Part shown: one piece after another, positions 17,708 to 26,780 of the stretch | Numbering within the stretch: position 1 is the first letter of the stretch | Layout: each line of letters opens with the position of its first letter | Origin: an uncultured Ruminiclostridium sp. | GTDB lineage: Bacteria > Bacillota > Clostridia > Oscillospirales > Ruminococcaceae | Reading direction: 5' to 3' | Assembly (NCBI GenBank): GCA_944386545.1 | Contig: CALXBK010000006.1 | Span: forward strand, 1-64,000 | DNA length: 64,000 nt | Position numbers and translations under genes: made by a program | Notes under the pieces: model-generated | What the model saw: only the letters and a program-made list of their open reading frames with translations | The model's database searches: none | Told to the model about the DNA's origin: nothing

Positions 17708-19183
17708 TTATTCTTTATATGCACAGATAAAATCCGTAAATTCAGCCGTGCCGCCGATTGCGTAAAGTGCGGTCATTGTACCCGTAAAGCCGCCCGAAAC
17801 CTCTGAGGTGAGGTATTTGGACGCACCCTGTCCGAGGTAATACTCCCTGTCGCCTTGCTTGACGCAGAAGTTATAGCAGTAGTTGTCGGCTCTCACTATA
17901 AGCCGTGCGGTATCACCTTCAAGAGCTATGCTGTTTTCCTCGTGCTTTATGCCGCCGATATTGAGCTTCAGCACTGCCCGTACTTCATTGCCTGCCCTTT
18001 TAAGCGCGATGTCGTAATGCTCTGCTTCGCACATATACATTGATACGCCCGCTTCGCCGCCCGACAGCTTCAAGTCAACGGACAGCTCCATGTTAAACTC
18101 CCGCTGGCGCATTGCGATAAAGGTCGGAGAAGCGATGTCGTCAAGCGTTTTATCCGTGCCGTGCAGGATAAACCTCTCCTTTGACAGCTCGTAATTATTC
18201 ATATCGGGCTTTCTTAAAAAGCACCATTCCTTTTTAACGTCGGTATTTTCAAAGGTGAATACGGGCAGAGGCTTTTGCACAAGGTCGCCGGGTATTTCAT
18301 AGCTTTCATCCGTTGTGCCGTCCCTGCCGCCGAATATTCTGCCGATACTGTCAAAGCGCACGGGGGTAAGGAAAACCTCTCTGCCCAAATTATGATACGG
18401 CATCCATACGCCTATCTGTCTGAAGCCGAGACTGAGTATGTATCTGTTGCCCCGATTATCCTCAACAAGGTCGCCGTGGCCTATACCCTGTATGATGTAG
18501 GGAGCTTTGTTTCGGTTTGTAAGAATGGGGTTGTTGTCCGCCGTGCGGTATTCTCCCCAGATATTATCCGCCGTAGCGTAGGTTATCATGTGGCCGTATT
18601 CAGTGCCGCCCTCTGCCGCCATGAGATAGTATTTGCCGTTTATCTTGTAGGTGTGGGGGCTTTCAAGGTATCTGCCGCCGCTTCCTTTCCATATAACCTT
18701 GCTGTGGGAGAGCTTTTTGCCGCTTTCTATGTCAATTTCGCACTGGGTAACGCCGTTTTCGCCGTAGTCATCAGTGCCGTTGCTGAGAAAATAGGTTTTG
18801 CCGTCCTCAAAATAAAGCGACGGATCTATGCCGCCCTGGTCAACCTCAACGGGATCCGACCATTCGCCGTAAATATCATCGGTGTAGACATAAAAATTGC
18901 GATGAGTGGTATCGTTTGTCGTAACCATATAAAATCTGCCGTTGTTATAGCGGATTGTGGGCGCAAAAACGCCGCCCGACGAGGGTACGTTTTCAAGCTC
19001 GACCTGATTTTCCCTTGTCAGCACATAGCCTATCTGCTCCCAGTTTACAAGATCCTCGCTTTCAAACAGCGCAACACCGGGGAAATACTGAAATGTGCTT
19101 GTGACAAGATAATATCTTCCGTTTGCGAAGCAGGCGGACGGATCGGGATAAAAGCCCTTTATTACGGGATTTTTATATATCAT
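17708..19183 (-). CDS. Glycoside hydrolase family 43 (beta-xylosidase/arabinofuranosidase type)
   Basis: A protein of about 491 residues without a signal peptide, so probably cytoplasmic. The N-terminal five-bladed propeller (about 1-300) has the catalytic base in YPDPSACF, the pKa-modulating Asp in GGIDPSLYF, and the catalytic acid in ESPHTYKINGKYYLMAAEGG. A C-terminal beta-sandwich (about 310-490) follows, typical of GH43 xylosidases. ATG at 19183 is preferred over TTG at 19189 on ribosome-site spacing. It has its own consensus promoter. The neighbouring sodium/solute symporter may import its oligosaccharide substrates. Xylosidase versus arabinofuranosidase cannot be decided here. Confidence 0.9.
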   Translation of the reverse strand: MIYKNPVIKGFYPDPSACFANGRYYLVTSTFQYFPGVALFESEDLVNWEQIGYVLTRENQVELENVPSSGGVFAPTIRYNNGRFYMVTTNDTTHRNFYVYTDDIYGEWSDPVEVDQGGIDPSLYFEDGKTYFLSNGTDDYGENGVTQCEIDIESGKKLSHSKVIWKGSGGRYLESPHTYKINGKYYLMAAEGGTEYGHMITYATADNIWGEYRTADNNPILTNRNKAPYIIQGIGHGDLVEDNRGNRYILSLGFRQIGVWMPYHNLGREVFLTPVRFDSIGRIFGGRDGTTDESYEIPGDLVQKPLPVFTFENTDVKKEWCFLRKPDMNNYELSKERFILHGTDKTLDDIASPTFIAMRQREFNMELSVDLKLSGGEAGVSMYMCEAEHYDIALKRAGNEVRAVLKLNIGGIKHEENSIALEGDTARLIVRADNYCYNFCVKQGDREYYLGQGASKYLTSEVSGGFTGTMTALYAIGGTAEFTDFICAYKE

Positions 19184-19227
19184 AAGCAAATTTTCCTTTT
19201 TATAGTTTAAAGTGATATACTTTTACT

Positions 19228-19256
19228 ATTATAATCCAAATCCCGCTTTGTGTCAA
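19228..19256 (-). promoter_or_regulatory. Sigma-A promoter of the GH43 gene
   Basis: On the minus strand TTGACA (19256-19251), 17 bases, TATAAT (19233-19228): a perfect consensus, 45 bases before the start codon. Confidence 0.8.
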
Positions 19257-19280
19257 CTGTTTTTGAGCTTAACGGCAAAA

Positions 19281-19307
19281 ACCGTGCCGCAGTAATCACG
19301 GCACGGT
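19281..19307 (-). terminator. Intrinsic terminator of the symporter gene
   Basis: ACCGTGCCG pairs with CGGCACGGT, with minus-strand tail TTTTTGCC, directly below the symporter stop codon. Confidence 0.85.
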
Positions 19308-19317
19308 GTATTTACTT

Positions 19318-20868
19318 TTATTTCAGCTCCTCTGCGTCGCCTATCGCCTCGGTTACTTCAACCTTGGCAGTCTGGTCATAGCAGGAGAATATCTCGTCAA
19401 GCTCGACCTTCTTCATCTTGGGAGTTACAAGGCTTACAAGCGGTACTATGATAAGGCTTGCAATCATGGTGAACATACCGAGATTTACGGGAGAAGCTAT
19501 GTCAAGTCCGAATATCATTCCGGTAGGCTTGATAAGCATGTGAGCCAGCGTTACAAAAACTCCGAGGCCAAAGCTTACATATACGCTTATCTTGGTTACG
19601 CCCTTCCAGAACAAGCCGTACATGAACGGCGCTAAGAACGAGCCTGCAAGCGCACCCCATGAGTAGCCCATAAGGTCGGAGATAAGTGCATTTTTGTTGA
19701 GCGCAATTACTACCGAGAGCAGGATAAACACGCCTATAAGCACACGCATAATGAGAAGCGAGCTTTTTTCGCTCAGCTTGCCCTTGCGAAGCGGCTTTAT
19801 AAGGTCAAGCGTCAGAGTCGAGCTTGAAGTAAGCACGAGTGACGAAAGCGTTGACATTGAAGCGGAAAGCACAAGCACCACAACCACGCCGAGCAGTACC
19901 TCAGGCAGGTTTTCGAGCATTTTCGGGATAATTCCGTCAGAGCCTATCTGAGCAAACTCCTTGTTTGAAACGAATATTCTGCCGAAGCCGCCGAGGAAGT
20001 AACAGCCGCCTGCAACTACCACTGCAAAAATTGTGGATACTATCGTACCTGTCTTGATGGATTTTTCATCTCTTATCGTGTAGAACTTATGCACCATCTG
20101 AGGAAGTCCCCACGTACCGAGCGAGGTAAGGATTACAACGCCGAGCAGGTTCATCGGATCAGGTCCGAAGAACGAGGCAAAGCCGCCGTTAAGCTCGGGA
20201 GAAGGAGTACCCTCGGTGCTTACCTGTGACAGCTGTGCCATCGCTTCGCTGAAGCCGCCCTTTGAAAAAAGCGTCGCCAGTATTACCGCAACAATTCCGA
20301 CGAGCATTATGATGCCCTGCACAAAGTCATTTAAAGCGGTAGCCTTATAGCCGCCTATGATAACGTAAACGGCAGTTATTACCGCCATTCCTATTACGCA
20401 GTAGGAGTAATCCACATCAAACGCCATTCCGAACAGTCTGGAAAGACCGTTGTAAACGCTTGCCGTATAAGGAATAAGGAATACGAACACGATAATGGCG
20501 GAGATAATCTTTATGGGCTTGCTGTTATAGCGCCTTTCAAAGAACTGCGGACAGGTTGCGGAATCAAGATGCTTTGTCATTATTCTGGTTCTTCTTCCGA
20601 GGATAACCCAGGGCAGCAGCGAGCCTATAATGGCGTTTCCTATACCTATCCAGGTAGAAGCAACACCGAAGTTCCAGCCGAACTTGCCTGCATAGCCGAC
20701 GAAAATTACCGCCGAGAAGTAAGATGTACCGTAAGCAAATGCAGTAAGCCACGGGCCTACGCTTCTGCCGCCGAGTACAAAATCGTTGACTGTCGAGGAC
20801 TTTTTACGGCAGTAAATGCCTATGCCGACCACCAACAGTATGTATGAAATCAGTATTACGTACAACAT
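19318..20868 (-). CDS. Sodium/solute symporter (SSS family)
   Basis: A 516-residue membrane protein with about thirteen hydrophobic helices. Family landmarks are DFVLGGRSVGPWLTAFAYGTSYFSAVIFVGYAGKFG near the start, FFERRYNS, and GGYKATALNDFVQG in the middle. The SSS family moves sugars, proline, pantothenate or organic acids with sodium. The GH43 gene next door favours a sugar or oligosaccharide, but the two are separated by a terminator and each has its own promoter. A GAGGGTG site precedes the ATG. Confidence 0.88.
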   Translation of the reverse strand: MLYVILISYILLVVGIGIYCRKKSSTVNDFVLGGRSVGPWLTAFAYGTSYFSAVIFVGYAGKFGWNFGVASTWIGIGNAIIGSLLPWVILGRRTRIMTKHLDSATCPQFFERRYNSKPIKIISAIIVFVFLIPYTASVYNGLSRLFGMAFDVDYSYCVIGMAVITAVYVIIGGYKATALNDFVQGIIMLVGIVAVILATLFSKGGFSEAMAQLSQVSTEGTPSPELNGGFASFFGPDPMNLLGVVILTSLGTWGLPQMVHKFYTIRDEKSIKTGTIVSTIFAVVVAGGCYFLGGFGRIFVSNKEFAQIGSDGIIPKMLENLPEVLLGVVVVLVLSASMSTLSSLVLTSSSTLTLDLIKPLRKGKLSEKSSLLIMRVLIGVFILLSVVIALNKNALISDLMGYSWGALAGSFLAPFMYGLFWKGVTKISVYVSFGLGVFVTLAHMLIKPTGMIFGLDIASPVNLGMFTMIASLIIVPLVSLVTPKMKKVELDEIFSCYDQTAKVEVTEAIGDAEELK

Positions 20869-20976
20869 TCTAACACCCTCTTTTGTTTTGCCGCTGTTTT
20901 CACTTTCGCGGTTTTGTAATAAGTCAATTTAAACCGACATCGCTTTTTATTCACTTCGCTTTAAATGGCTAAAACG

Positions 20977-21005
20977 ATTATACACTCAAAAATCCCCTTT
21001 GTCAA
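20977..21005 (-). promoter_or_regulatory. Sigma-A promoter of the symporter, nested in a terminator
   Basis: On the minus strand TTGACA (21005-21000), 17 bases, TATAAT (20982-20977): a perfect consensus. The -35 element and much of the spacer lie inside the terminator hairpin of the preceding gene. Confidence 0.8.
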
Positions 21006-21024
21006 GAGGTGAACAAGGGGATTT
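20988..21024 (-). terminator. Terminator of the pyrB-proBA operon
   Basis: AAATCCCCTT pairs with AAGGGGATTT, with minus-strand tail TTTTTGAG. It stops transcription after the 21074-21877 gene. Its 3' arm doubles as promoter spacer for the symporter gene. Confidence 0.75.
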
Positions 21025-21073
21025 TCAATATTTGTGGATTGTCACAAATTACGCCGCCGCAATTTGTACATAT

Positions 21074-21877
21074 TTAGTGCTGACCTATTACCTCCTCAAG
21101 AGAGATTGAGGTTATGGTTTTCTTATCTCCGCTTTTTGTAATGACATAGGTCATTCGCTTACTTGCCTGATGTTCTCTTACAAGTCCCGGAATGGAAACG
21201 CTCGGAGTGTGGTACTCTACGCTTAGCGTATAGGTTTCACCGACATTTGAAAGCGAGGTAATAACGGGATAGTAGTTGGGCACACGCTCTGAGCTTGACA
21301 CCTCATAAGCCTTTTTCTCGGTTATGTAGGTAGCAAGGTCGTCAACGTGGCCTACCGTCTGATGGGTTATTGTTATACCTGAACCGAAAATACTCTTTGC
21401 CACCGTTTCAATATCAAATTCGGGGATATAGATAACTCCCGAATCCTCCTCATAGTTCGACATATCGCCCGTGAGCATTATCTTTGAAACTGCCGCCTTT
21501 ATAATTGTCGTATTAGGAAGCGTTGACACATCCTCAAAGCTCGGCGGATCTGTTGCGGTTACGGGATAGAGATACAGTGTAAACTCATTTTTAAGCGAGG
21601 TCTGATTTGCAATATCCGAAACAAGTCCCGCTACACCCGTTATTACGGTTATAAGTCCGACAACGGCAAATATAATTGTCAGCAGTCCCGCGGTAAAAGC
21701 AACCGCCTTGCGTCCCTTTTCGGAGGAACGTCTTTTGGGTACGTCAACGACTATGACATCGTCCTCGTTTATTTCGTTTATATCCTCGGAAAACGCCTCT
21801 TCAAGCGAGCCTGCAACGCCGCTTAAAACCTTGCCGTGCTCCTCGTCATGCTTTCTTTTATCCTTATGTTTTTTCAT
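21074..21877 (-). CDS. Single-pass membrane protein of unknown function
   Basis: A 267-residue protein. The N-terminus is highly charged (MKKHKDKRKHDEEHGK) and acidic to about residue 48. One hydrophobic helix spans about 58-90, and an extracellular domain of about 180 residues follows, with many Thr, Ser and Tyr. It matches no family I recognise. It is the last gene of the operon, 13 bases after proA. The topology resembles a membrane-anchored surface or anti-sigma-like protein, but no such domain is visible. Confidence 0.7.
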   Translation of the reverse strand: MKKHKDKRKHDEEHGKVLSGVAGSLEEAFSEDINEINEDDVIVVDVPKRRSSEKGRKAVAFTAGLLTIIFAVVGLITVITGVAGLVSDIANQTSLKNEFTLYLYPVTATDPPSFEDVSTLPNTTIIKAAVSKIMLTGDMSNYEEDSGVIYIPEFDIETVAKSIFGSGITITHQTVGHVDDLATYITEKKAYEVSSSERVPNYYPVITSLSNVGETYTLSVEYHTPSVSIPGLVREHQASKRMTYVITKSGDKKTITSISLEEVIGQH

Positions 21878-21890
21878 CTGCCGCTTTCTC

Positions 21891-23135
21891 CTATTCTCTT
21901 ATCTGACCGCTGCCGTTTATGAGATACTTAAAGGTAGTCAGGGCTTCAAGTCCCATAGGTCCTCTTGCATGGAGCTTCTGAGTGGATATTCCTATCTCTG
22001 CGCCCAGCCCAAATTCAAAGCCGTCCGTAAAGCGAGTGCTGGCGTTGACATATACCGCCGCCGCATCAACCTCACGCTGGAATTTTTCGGCGTTTTTAAG
22101 ATATTCGGTGACGATACATTCGCTGTGTCCCGTGCCGAATTTTGATATATGGGCAATGGCTTGGTCAATATCGTCAACTATTTTGACTGCAATTTTAAGT
22201 TCCAGAAATTCCTTGCGGTAATCCTCATCGTCCGCAAGCTTTTCAAGGGTAATGTATGCCGCACTGTATTTATCGCCGACAAATGCGACCTTGCCGTTCC
22301 ACTTTTCTGCGAGCTTTTTAAGGAACGCTTCCGCAATGTTCTTGTGGACAAGCACCGTTTCAACCGCATTGCAGACAGAGGGGCGCTGCGTCTTTGCATT
22401 GTCGGTAATCTCAACCGCCATATCAATATCCGCAAAACGGTCGACATAAATGTGACAGTTGCCCTCGCCCGTCTGAATAACAGGCACGGACGCATTCTTA
22501 ACCACCGCATTGATAAGTCCGCCGCCGCCTCTGGGGATAAGCACGTCAAGATACTCGTTTGCCTGCATTAGCTGTGTGGCGGTTTCTCTTGAGGTATCCT
22601 CGACAAGCTGAACTATGTCGGGATTTACGCCGTGGTTTTCCGCCGCCTTTCTCATTATGCCGACAAGGCACTTGTTTGAGTTTATCGCGTCGCTTCCGCC
22701 TCTGAGTATTACGGCATTGCCCGCTTTAAGGCAAAGACAGCCTGCGTCTACCGTAACGTTGGGGCGGGATTCAAAAATAATTCCGATAACGCCCAAAGGT
22801 ACGGTTTTCTTTACAATGGTAAGTCCGTTTTTAAGCGTGCCGCCGCCTGTTACTCTTCCGACAGGGTCTGCAAGCGCCGCTACCTGCTCAACTCCCTTTG
22901 CCATACCGGCAATGCGGTCGTGGGTAAGAGTCAGACGGTCAACCATAGCTGACGCCATACCGTTTTTCTGCGCCGCTTCAATGTCAAGGGTGTTCGCCTT
23001 TACTATTTCCTCCTCGCTTTTTAACAGCAGATCTGCTATTTCAAGGAGGATGTCATTCTTCTTGGTTTCACGAAGGACGGCGCTTTGCTTTGCCGCCTGC
23101 TTCGCCTTTGCTCCAAGCTCGTCTATATAGCTCAT
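21891..23135 (-). CDS. proA: Gamma-glutamyl phosphate reductase
   Basis: Second step of proline synthesis: NADPH-dependent reduction of glutamyl 5-phosphate to glutamate semialdehyde. The 414-residue protein has PLGVIGIIFESRPNVT, LRGGSDAINSNK, LIPRGGGGLI and the catalytic cysteine in QRPSVCNAVETVLVH. It is 14 bases downstream of proB in one operon. Confidence 0.97.
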   Translation of the reverse strand: MSYIDELGAKAKQAAKQSAVLRETKKNDILLEIADLLLKSEEEIVKANTLDIEAAQKNGMASAMVDRLTLTHDRIAGMAKGVEQVAALADPVGRVTGGGTLKNGLTIVKKTVPLGVIGIIFESRPNVTVDAGCLCLKAGNAVILRGGSDAINSNKCLVGIMRKAAENHGVNPDIVQLVEDTSRETATQLMQANEYLDVLIPRGGGGLINAVVKNASVPVIQTGEGNCHIYVDRFADIDMAVEITDNAKTQRPSVCNAVETVLVHKNIAEAFLKKLAEKWNGKVAFVGDKYSAAYITLEKLADDEDYRKEFLELKIAVKIVDDIDQAIAHISKFGTGHSECIVTEYLKNAEKFQREVDAAAVYVNASTRFTDGFEFGLGAEIGISTQKLHARGPMGLEALTTFKYLINGSGQIRE

Positions 23136-23149
23136 AACAGCTTCCTTTC

Positions 23150-23953
23150 CTATATCGTAATAATATCGTTCTCGTCTGCGCCGAATACCGTGCAGACAGC
23201 CCTGTTTTCAAACAAATCGTACAATATTTCGGGACGGCGGCCGTTTATTATAACGGTGGGTATGCCGTGCTCCTTTGCAATTGTCGCCGCTTCCAGCTTT
23301 GTTATCATGCCGCCGCTTGCAAACTCGCTTCCCTTTTCCTTTGCGGAATTTATCATCTGCGGAGTTACACGCTCAACATAAGGGATAAGCTTTGCGTCGG
23401 GCAGTGCGGGATTTTTATCGTACAGTCCGTCAACATCAGTGAGTATTACAAGCAGGTCTGCCTTACACAGTGCCGCACAGATTGCGGAAAGCGTATCGTT
23501 CTCATCAAAATCCAGCGCTTCAAGCGATACGGTGTCATTTGCGTTGATTATCGGCACTACGCCCATTTCAAGCAAGGTCCGAAAGGTGTTTGTAACGTTT
23601 TCCTTGCGGGTTTTGTTGCTTATTACATCTCTTGTCAGCAGTATCTGTGCAACGGTGTGGTTGTACTTGCCGAATTCCATATCGTAAATGTGCATAAGCT
23701 CGCATTGGCCTATCGCCGCACAAGCCTGCTTTTTGGGCATCTCCTTAGGCTTTGAGCGAAGCCCACTTTTTGACGCTCCCACACCCTGTGCACCGGAGGT
23801 GACAAACACTATATCCCTGCCGGAATTTTTAAGGTCGGACATTACTTCTATGAGCTTTGACACTCTGCGGATATTGAGATTTCCCGTAGCGTGTGCAAGC
23901 GTGCTTGTGCCGACTTTTATAACTATTCTCTTTTTATTCGATAAATCTGTCAT
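23150..23953 (-). CDS. proB: Glutamate 5-kinase, short form without PUA domain
   Basis: First step of proline synthesis: ATP-dependent phosphorylation of glutamate. The 267-residue protein is an amino-acid-kinase fold alone, with KVGTSTL, VTSGAQGVG, PIINANDTV, LTDVDGLYDKNP and GGMITKLEAA. The C-terminal PUA domain of E. coli ProB is absent, as in a number of bacterial homologues. Feedback inhibition by proline acts through the kinase domain, so it may persist. It is 18 bases after pyrB and just before proA. Confidence 0.96.
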   Translation of the reverse strand: MTDLSNKKRIVIKVGTSTLAHATGNLNIRRVSKLIEVMSDLKNSGRDIVFVTSGAQGVGASKSGLRSKPKEMPKKQACAAIGQCELMHIYDMEFGKYNHTVAQILLTRDVISNKTRKENVTNTFRTLLEMGVVPIINANDTVSLEALDFDENDTLSAICAALCKADLLVILTDVDGLYDKNPALPDAKLIPYVERVTPQMINSAKEKGSEFASGGMITKLEAATIAKEHGIPTVIINGRRPEILYDLFENRAVCTVFGADENDIITI

Positions 23954-23971
23954 AGCTGTCGCCTTTCGCTT

Positions 23972-25051
23972 TCAGTCGAGCAAAATTCTCTCGTCGCAGT
24001 ATTCGCACTCTAAAATATCTCCTCTTGTAATAAAGGTGTGGGGCAGATATTTTTCCGTGCGGGTAATGCACTTGGGATTTTTACAGCACACATCGGAGTG
24101 CAACTTGCCGCAAAGTCCCTTGCCCGTGCCGAGCCTGTTCTCAAGCACGCAGATAATCAGCGCCATTCTCACAAATACGCCGTATTTTGCCTGCTTAAAG
24201 TACATAGCTCTCGGATCGTCGTCCACCTCCATAGTTATTTCGTCCACTCTCGGAAGCGGGTGCATAACTATCATATCGGGGCGCGCCTTTTTCATCTTCT
24301 CCGCGTCAAGCAGGAATATGCTCTTTTGCTTTTCGTACTCCGCTTCACAGGAGAAACGCTCCTTTTGTATTCTTGTCATATACAGCACATCAAGCTCGCC
24401 GATAACTTCTTCAAGGGAATTAACCTCCTTGTAGGAGCAGCCCCTTGCGTTGAGTATATCCTTTATGTAGGACGGCAGGGCAAGCTGAGGCGTTGAGATA
24501 AGCACAAACTCATTGTTTTCGTATCTTGAAAGCGCTTTGAGCAGCGAATGTACCGTTCTGCCGTTGCGAAGGTCGCCGCAAAGTCCGATTTTAAGACCGC
24601 AAAGCCTTCCTTTTTCGCACTTTAATGTCAGCATATCCGTAAGCGTCTGCGTCGGGTGCAGATGGCCGCCGTCGCCCGCATTTATAACAGGGCAGTCCGC
24701 TGTCAGCGACGCCGCCCTTGCGCTTCCCTCCATGGGATTGCGTATTACGAGTATATCCGCATAGGAGCTTACAATCTTTGTGGTATCCTTGAGGTTTTCG
24801 CCCTTTGAAACAGAGGAAACCGAGGGATTGTCAAAGCCTATTATCGTGCCGCCGAGTCTGAGCATTGCAGTCTGAAAGCTCATCTGCGTGCGGGTGGACG
24901 GCTCGTAAAAAAGCGTCGCCATTACCTTGCCGCTGCACCTGCTGTGATAATAGGAGGGATTTTTCATAATCCTCTGTGCAAGCTCGGTAATCATGTTCCA
25001 TTCGTCTGTGGTGTAAGAATCCAAATCAATAATATGGCTTTGAGGCATCAT
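23972..25051 (-). CDS. pyrB: Aspartate carbamoyltransferase with C-terminal PyrI-type zinc domain
   Basis: Makes N-carbamoyl-aspartate in pyrimidine synthesis. The 359-residue protein has the carbamoyl-phosphate loop YEPSTRTQMSF, GDGGHLHPTQTLTDM and the aspartate-site HPLPRVDEI. After about residue 305 it carries an extra ~50 residues with four cysteines in the pattern C-x4-C-x20-C-x2-C (CKNPKC and CEYC). That matches the zinc domain at the C-terminus of the regulatory subunit PyrI. The allosteric nucleotide-binding half of PyrI is missing. The zinc tail may hold trimers together without nucleotide control. It starts two bases after the sugar phosphotransferase stop and is followed by proB and proA. 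Confidence 0.92.
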   Translation of the reverse strand: MMPQSHIIDLDSYTTDEWNMITELAQRIMKNPSYYHSRCSGKVMATLFYEPSTRTQMSFQTAMLRLGGTIIGFDNPSVSSVSKGENLKDTTKIVSSYADILVIRNPMEGSARAASLTADCPVINAGDGGHLHPTQTLTDMLTLKCEKGRLCGLKIGLCGDLRNGRTVHSLLKALSRYENNEFVLISTPQLALPSYIKDILNARGCSYKEVNSLEEVIGELDVLYMTRIQKERFSCEAEYEKQKSIFLLDAEKMKKARPDMIVMHPLPRVDEITMEVDDDPRAMYFKQAKYGVFVRMALIICVLENRLGTGKGLCGKLHSDVCCKNPKCITRTEKYLPHTFITRGDILECEYCDERILLD

Positions 25052-25053
25052 TA

Positions 25054-26460
25054 TCAGCCGTTCCTTTCGCTGTCGGAGTTATCAGTTTTTTCTTCTTTTT
25101 TTATAGGGGTAATATAGCCCTGCTTTATACCCTCGGTGCTTTCCTCGGGCATAAAGAGGATTTTTATTGTTTTGAGTATAATCAGTATATCCTGCGCTAT
25201 GGAATACTTTTCGATATACATAAGGTCAAGCTTGAGCTTGTCATACGGTGTAGTGTTGTACTTGCCGACCACCTGCGCATTGCCGGTAAGTCCCGCCTTT
25301 ACTTTAAGTCTGAAGCTAAATTCCGGCATTTGCTTTTCGTATTCTGCCGTTATTTCGGGGCGTTCGGGGCGCGGTCCTACAACTGACATATCGCCCTTGA
25401 AAATGTTGATAAGCTGAGGCAGCTCGTCAAGGCGCACCTTGCGTATAAATTTACCCACAGGGGTAATTCTTGAATCGTTACTGCTTGCAAGCCTTGCAAC
25501 TCCGTCGCTCTCGGCGTTTACCACCATACTGCGGAACTTAAGCAGCTTGAACACCTTTCTATCTATGGTATATCTATCCTGCTTGTAGAAAACAGGACCT
25601 CGGTCGCATATTTTTATTGCAACAGCCGTTATAAGCATAAAGGGTGACGTTATAACAAGTCCTATCGAGGAAAGAATTATGTCAAAAATTCGCTTTACAA
25701 AGCGCTGTTCAATACCAAGGCCATAGTTTTTAGAGGTAATCAGCGGCGTGTCGAAAAGCTCCATATTGTTTGAGCCTCTTATGATAATATCGCTGATTTT
25801 AGGGACAAGATATGTCTTGATTGACGTCTTGAAGCAAAATTTCAGAACGTCGTTGCGTATCTGATTAGGCACATCGCAGATAACCACCGCATCATAGTGC
25901 GGAATAGCGGTGATTATACTTTCGTAGCCGTCTGCCACGTCCATCATACAGGTGATGTTATACTTGTCCGAGCGCGAGCCCATCTTCTCTGCAAGCATGA
26001 GAGCAGATTCCTTCAGTCCGTATATGACTATGATGTTCTTTGCGGGGTACAGCCCTCTTATTATCACTCCGCTGACAATCGCCCATATCGCTATTATTGC
26101 CGTCTGGATAACCGTACAAATCAAAAGCGGAACGGGATCAAGCATTTTTCTTGCAATAAGTGATATTTCAAGATATGTCACCGCATTCGCACATATAGTC
26201 GCAAGCGTCTGCGAAACGATTATATCCGCCGTCTTATGAGAGCCTACCTTTAATCCCTTGTAGATTTTCGAGAAAACAAAAAGTATGGCAATGTAAAGTC
26301 CGAACAAAAGCCAGTTTCCTTTTTTGAAAAAGCTAACGGCTATCTGGCTGTTGTAGCAGGAAAGCCAAATCAGACCAAAGGTTGAGGTTTCCCATGTCAA
26401 CAGTACCAAAGCGTCAACAAACAGCGCAATTCGCTTGTATTTTTCCTTGTCCTTTTTCAA
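25054..26460 (-). CDS. Polyprenyl-phosphate sugar phosphotransferase (exopolysaccharide initiation)
   Basis: A protein of about 468 residues. Four to five N-terminal membrane helices (to about residue 135) precede a degenerate nucleotide-binding segment. The C-terminal bacterial sugar transferase domain (about 265-455) begins with KRIFDIILSSIGLVITSP and has KFRSM, KVRLDELPQLINIFKGDMSVVGPRPERPE and GLTGNAQV. Such enzymes put the first sugar phosphate on undecaprenyl phosphate at the inner membrane. TTG at 26460 has AAGGA eight bases upstream. GTG at 26466 is the alternative but sits too close. It leads the pyrB-proBA operon, an unexpected pairing. Confidence 0.88.
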   Translation of the reverse strand: MKKDKEKYKRIALFVDALVLLTWETSTFGLIWLSCYNSQIAVSFFKKGNWLLFGLYIAILFVFSKIYKGLKVGSHKTADIIVSQTLATICANAVTYLEISLIARKMLDPVPLLICTVIQTAIIAIWAIVSGVIIRGLYPAKNIIVIYGLKESALMLAEKMGSRSDKYNITCMMDVADGYESIITAIPHYDAVVICDVPNQIRNDVLKFCFKTSIKTYLVPKISDIIIRGSNNMELFDTPLITSKNYGLGIEQRFVKRIFDIILSSIGLVITSPFMLITAVAIKICDRGPVFYKQDRYTIDRKVFKLLKFRSMVVNAESDGVARLASSNDSRITPVGKFIRKVRLDELPQLINIFKGDMSVVGPRPERPEITAEYEKQMPEFSFRLKVKAGLTGNAQVVGKYNTTPYDKLKLDLMYIEKYSIAQDILIILKTIKILFMPEESTEGIKQGYITPIKKEEKTDNSDSERNG

Positions 26461-26535
26461 ATTCACACATCCTTAACCATAAATACCTGCGAAGGTTATA
26501 TTCCCCGCAAATCACAAAGCCTTTAATTTTATCTT

Positions 26536-26678
26536 TATAACTTAGGCAAGATGTCCCCCTCCTCTAAGGCGGCGGATTCCATATTCAGCTTCAGTTGGGG
26601 TTCAATCCCCAACTGAAACTGAACCGCAGCTTCGCTGCGGCTTGCCACGTTGAATGACGGGGCAAGCCCCTTATTGAA
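26536..26678 (+). repeat. 143-bp multi-hairpin repeat, copy 3
   Basis: A full-length copy, upstream of the sugar phosphotransferase gene and opening the gene-free stretch 26467-27290. It could place hairpins in the 5' leader region or block transcription entering from the remnant gene upstream. Confidence 0.9.
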
Positions 26679-26780
26679 GCACCGCCGAACATAAGGTGCA
26701 ATAAATAAGCTGCATATTATATTCTTCTGAATTATTTTCTCATTGAGCTGACCATACGAATGTACGATGAATTTCATGCT

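Noticed and set aside
18275-19210. A 311-codon frame antisense to the GH43 gene
   Set aside because: Cys- and Tyr-rich composition typical of an opposite-strand shadow. The GH43 gene is certain.
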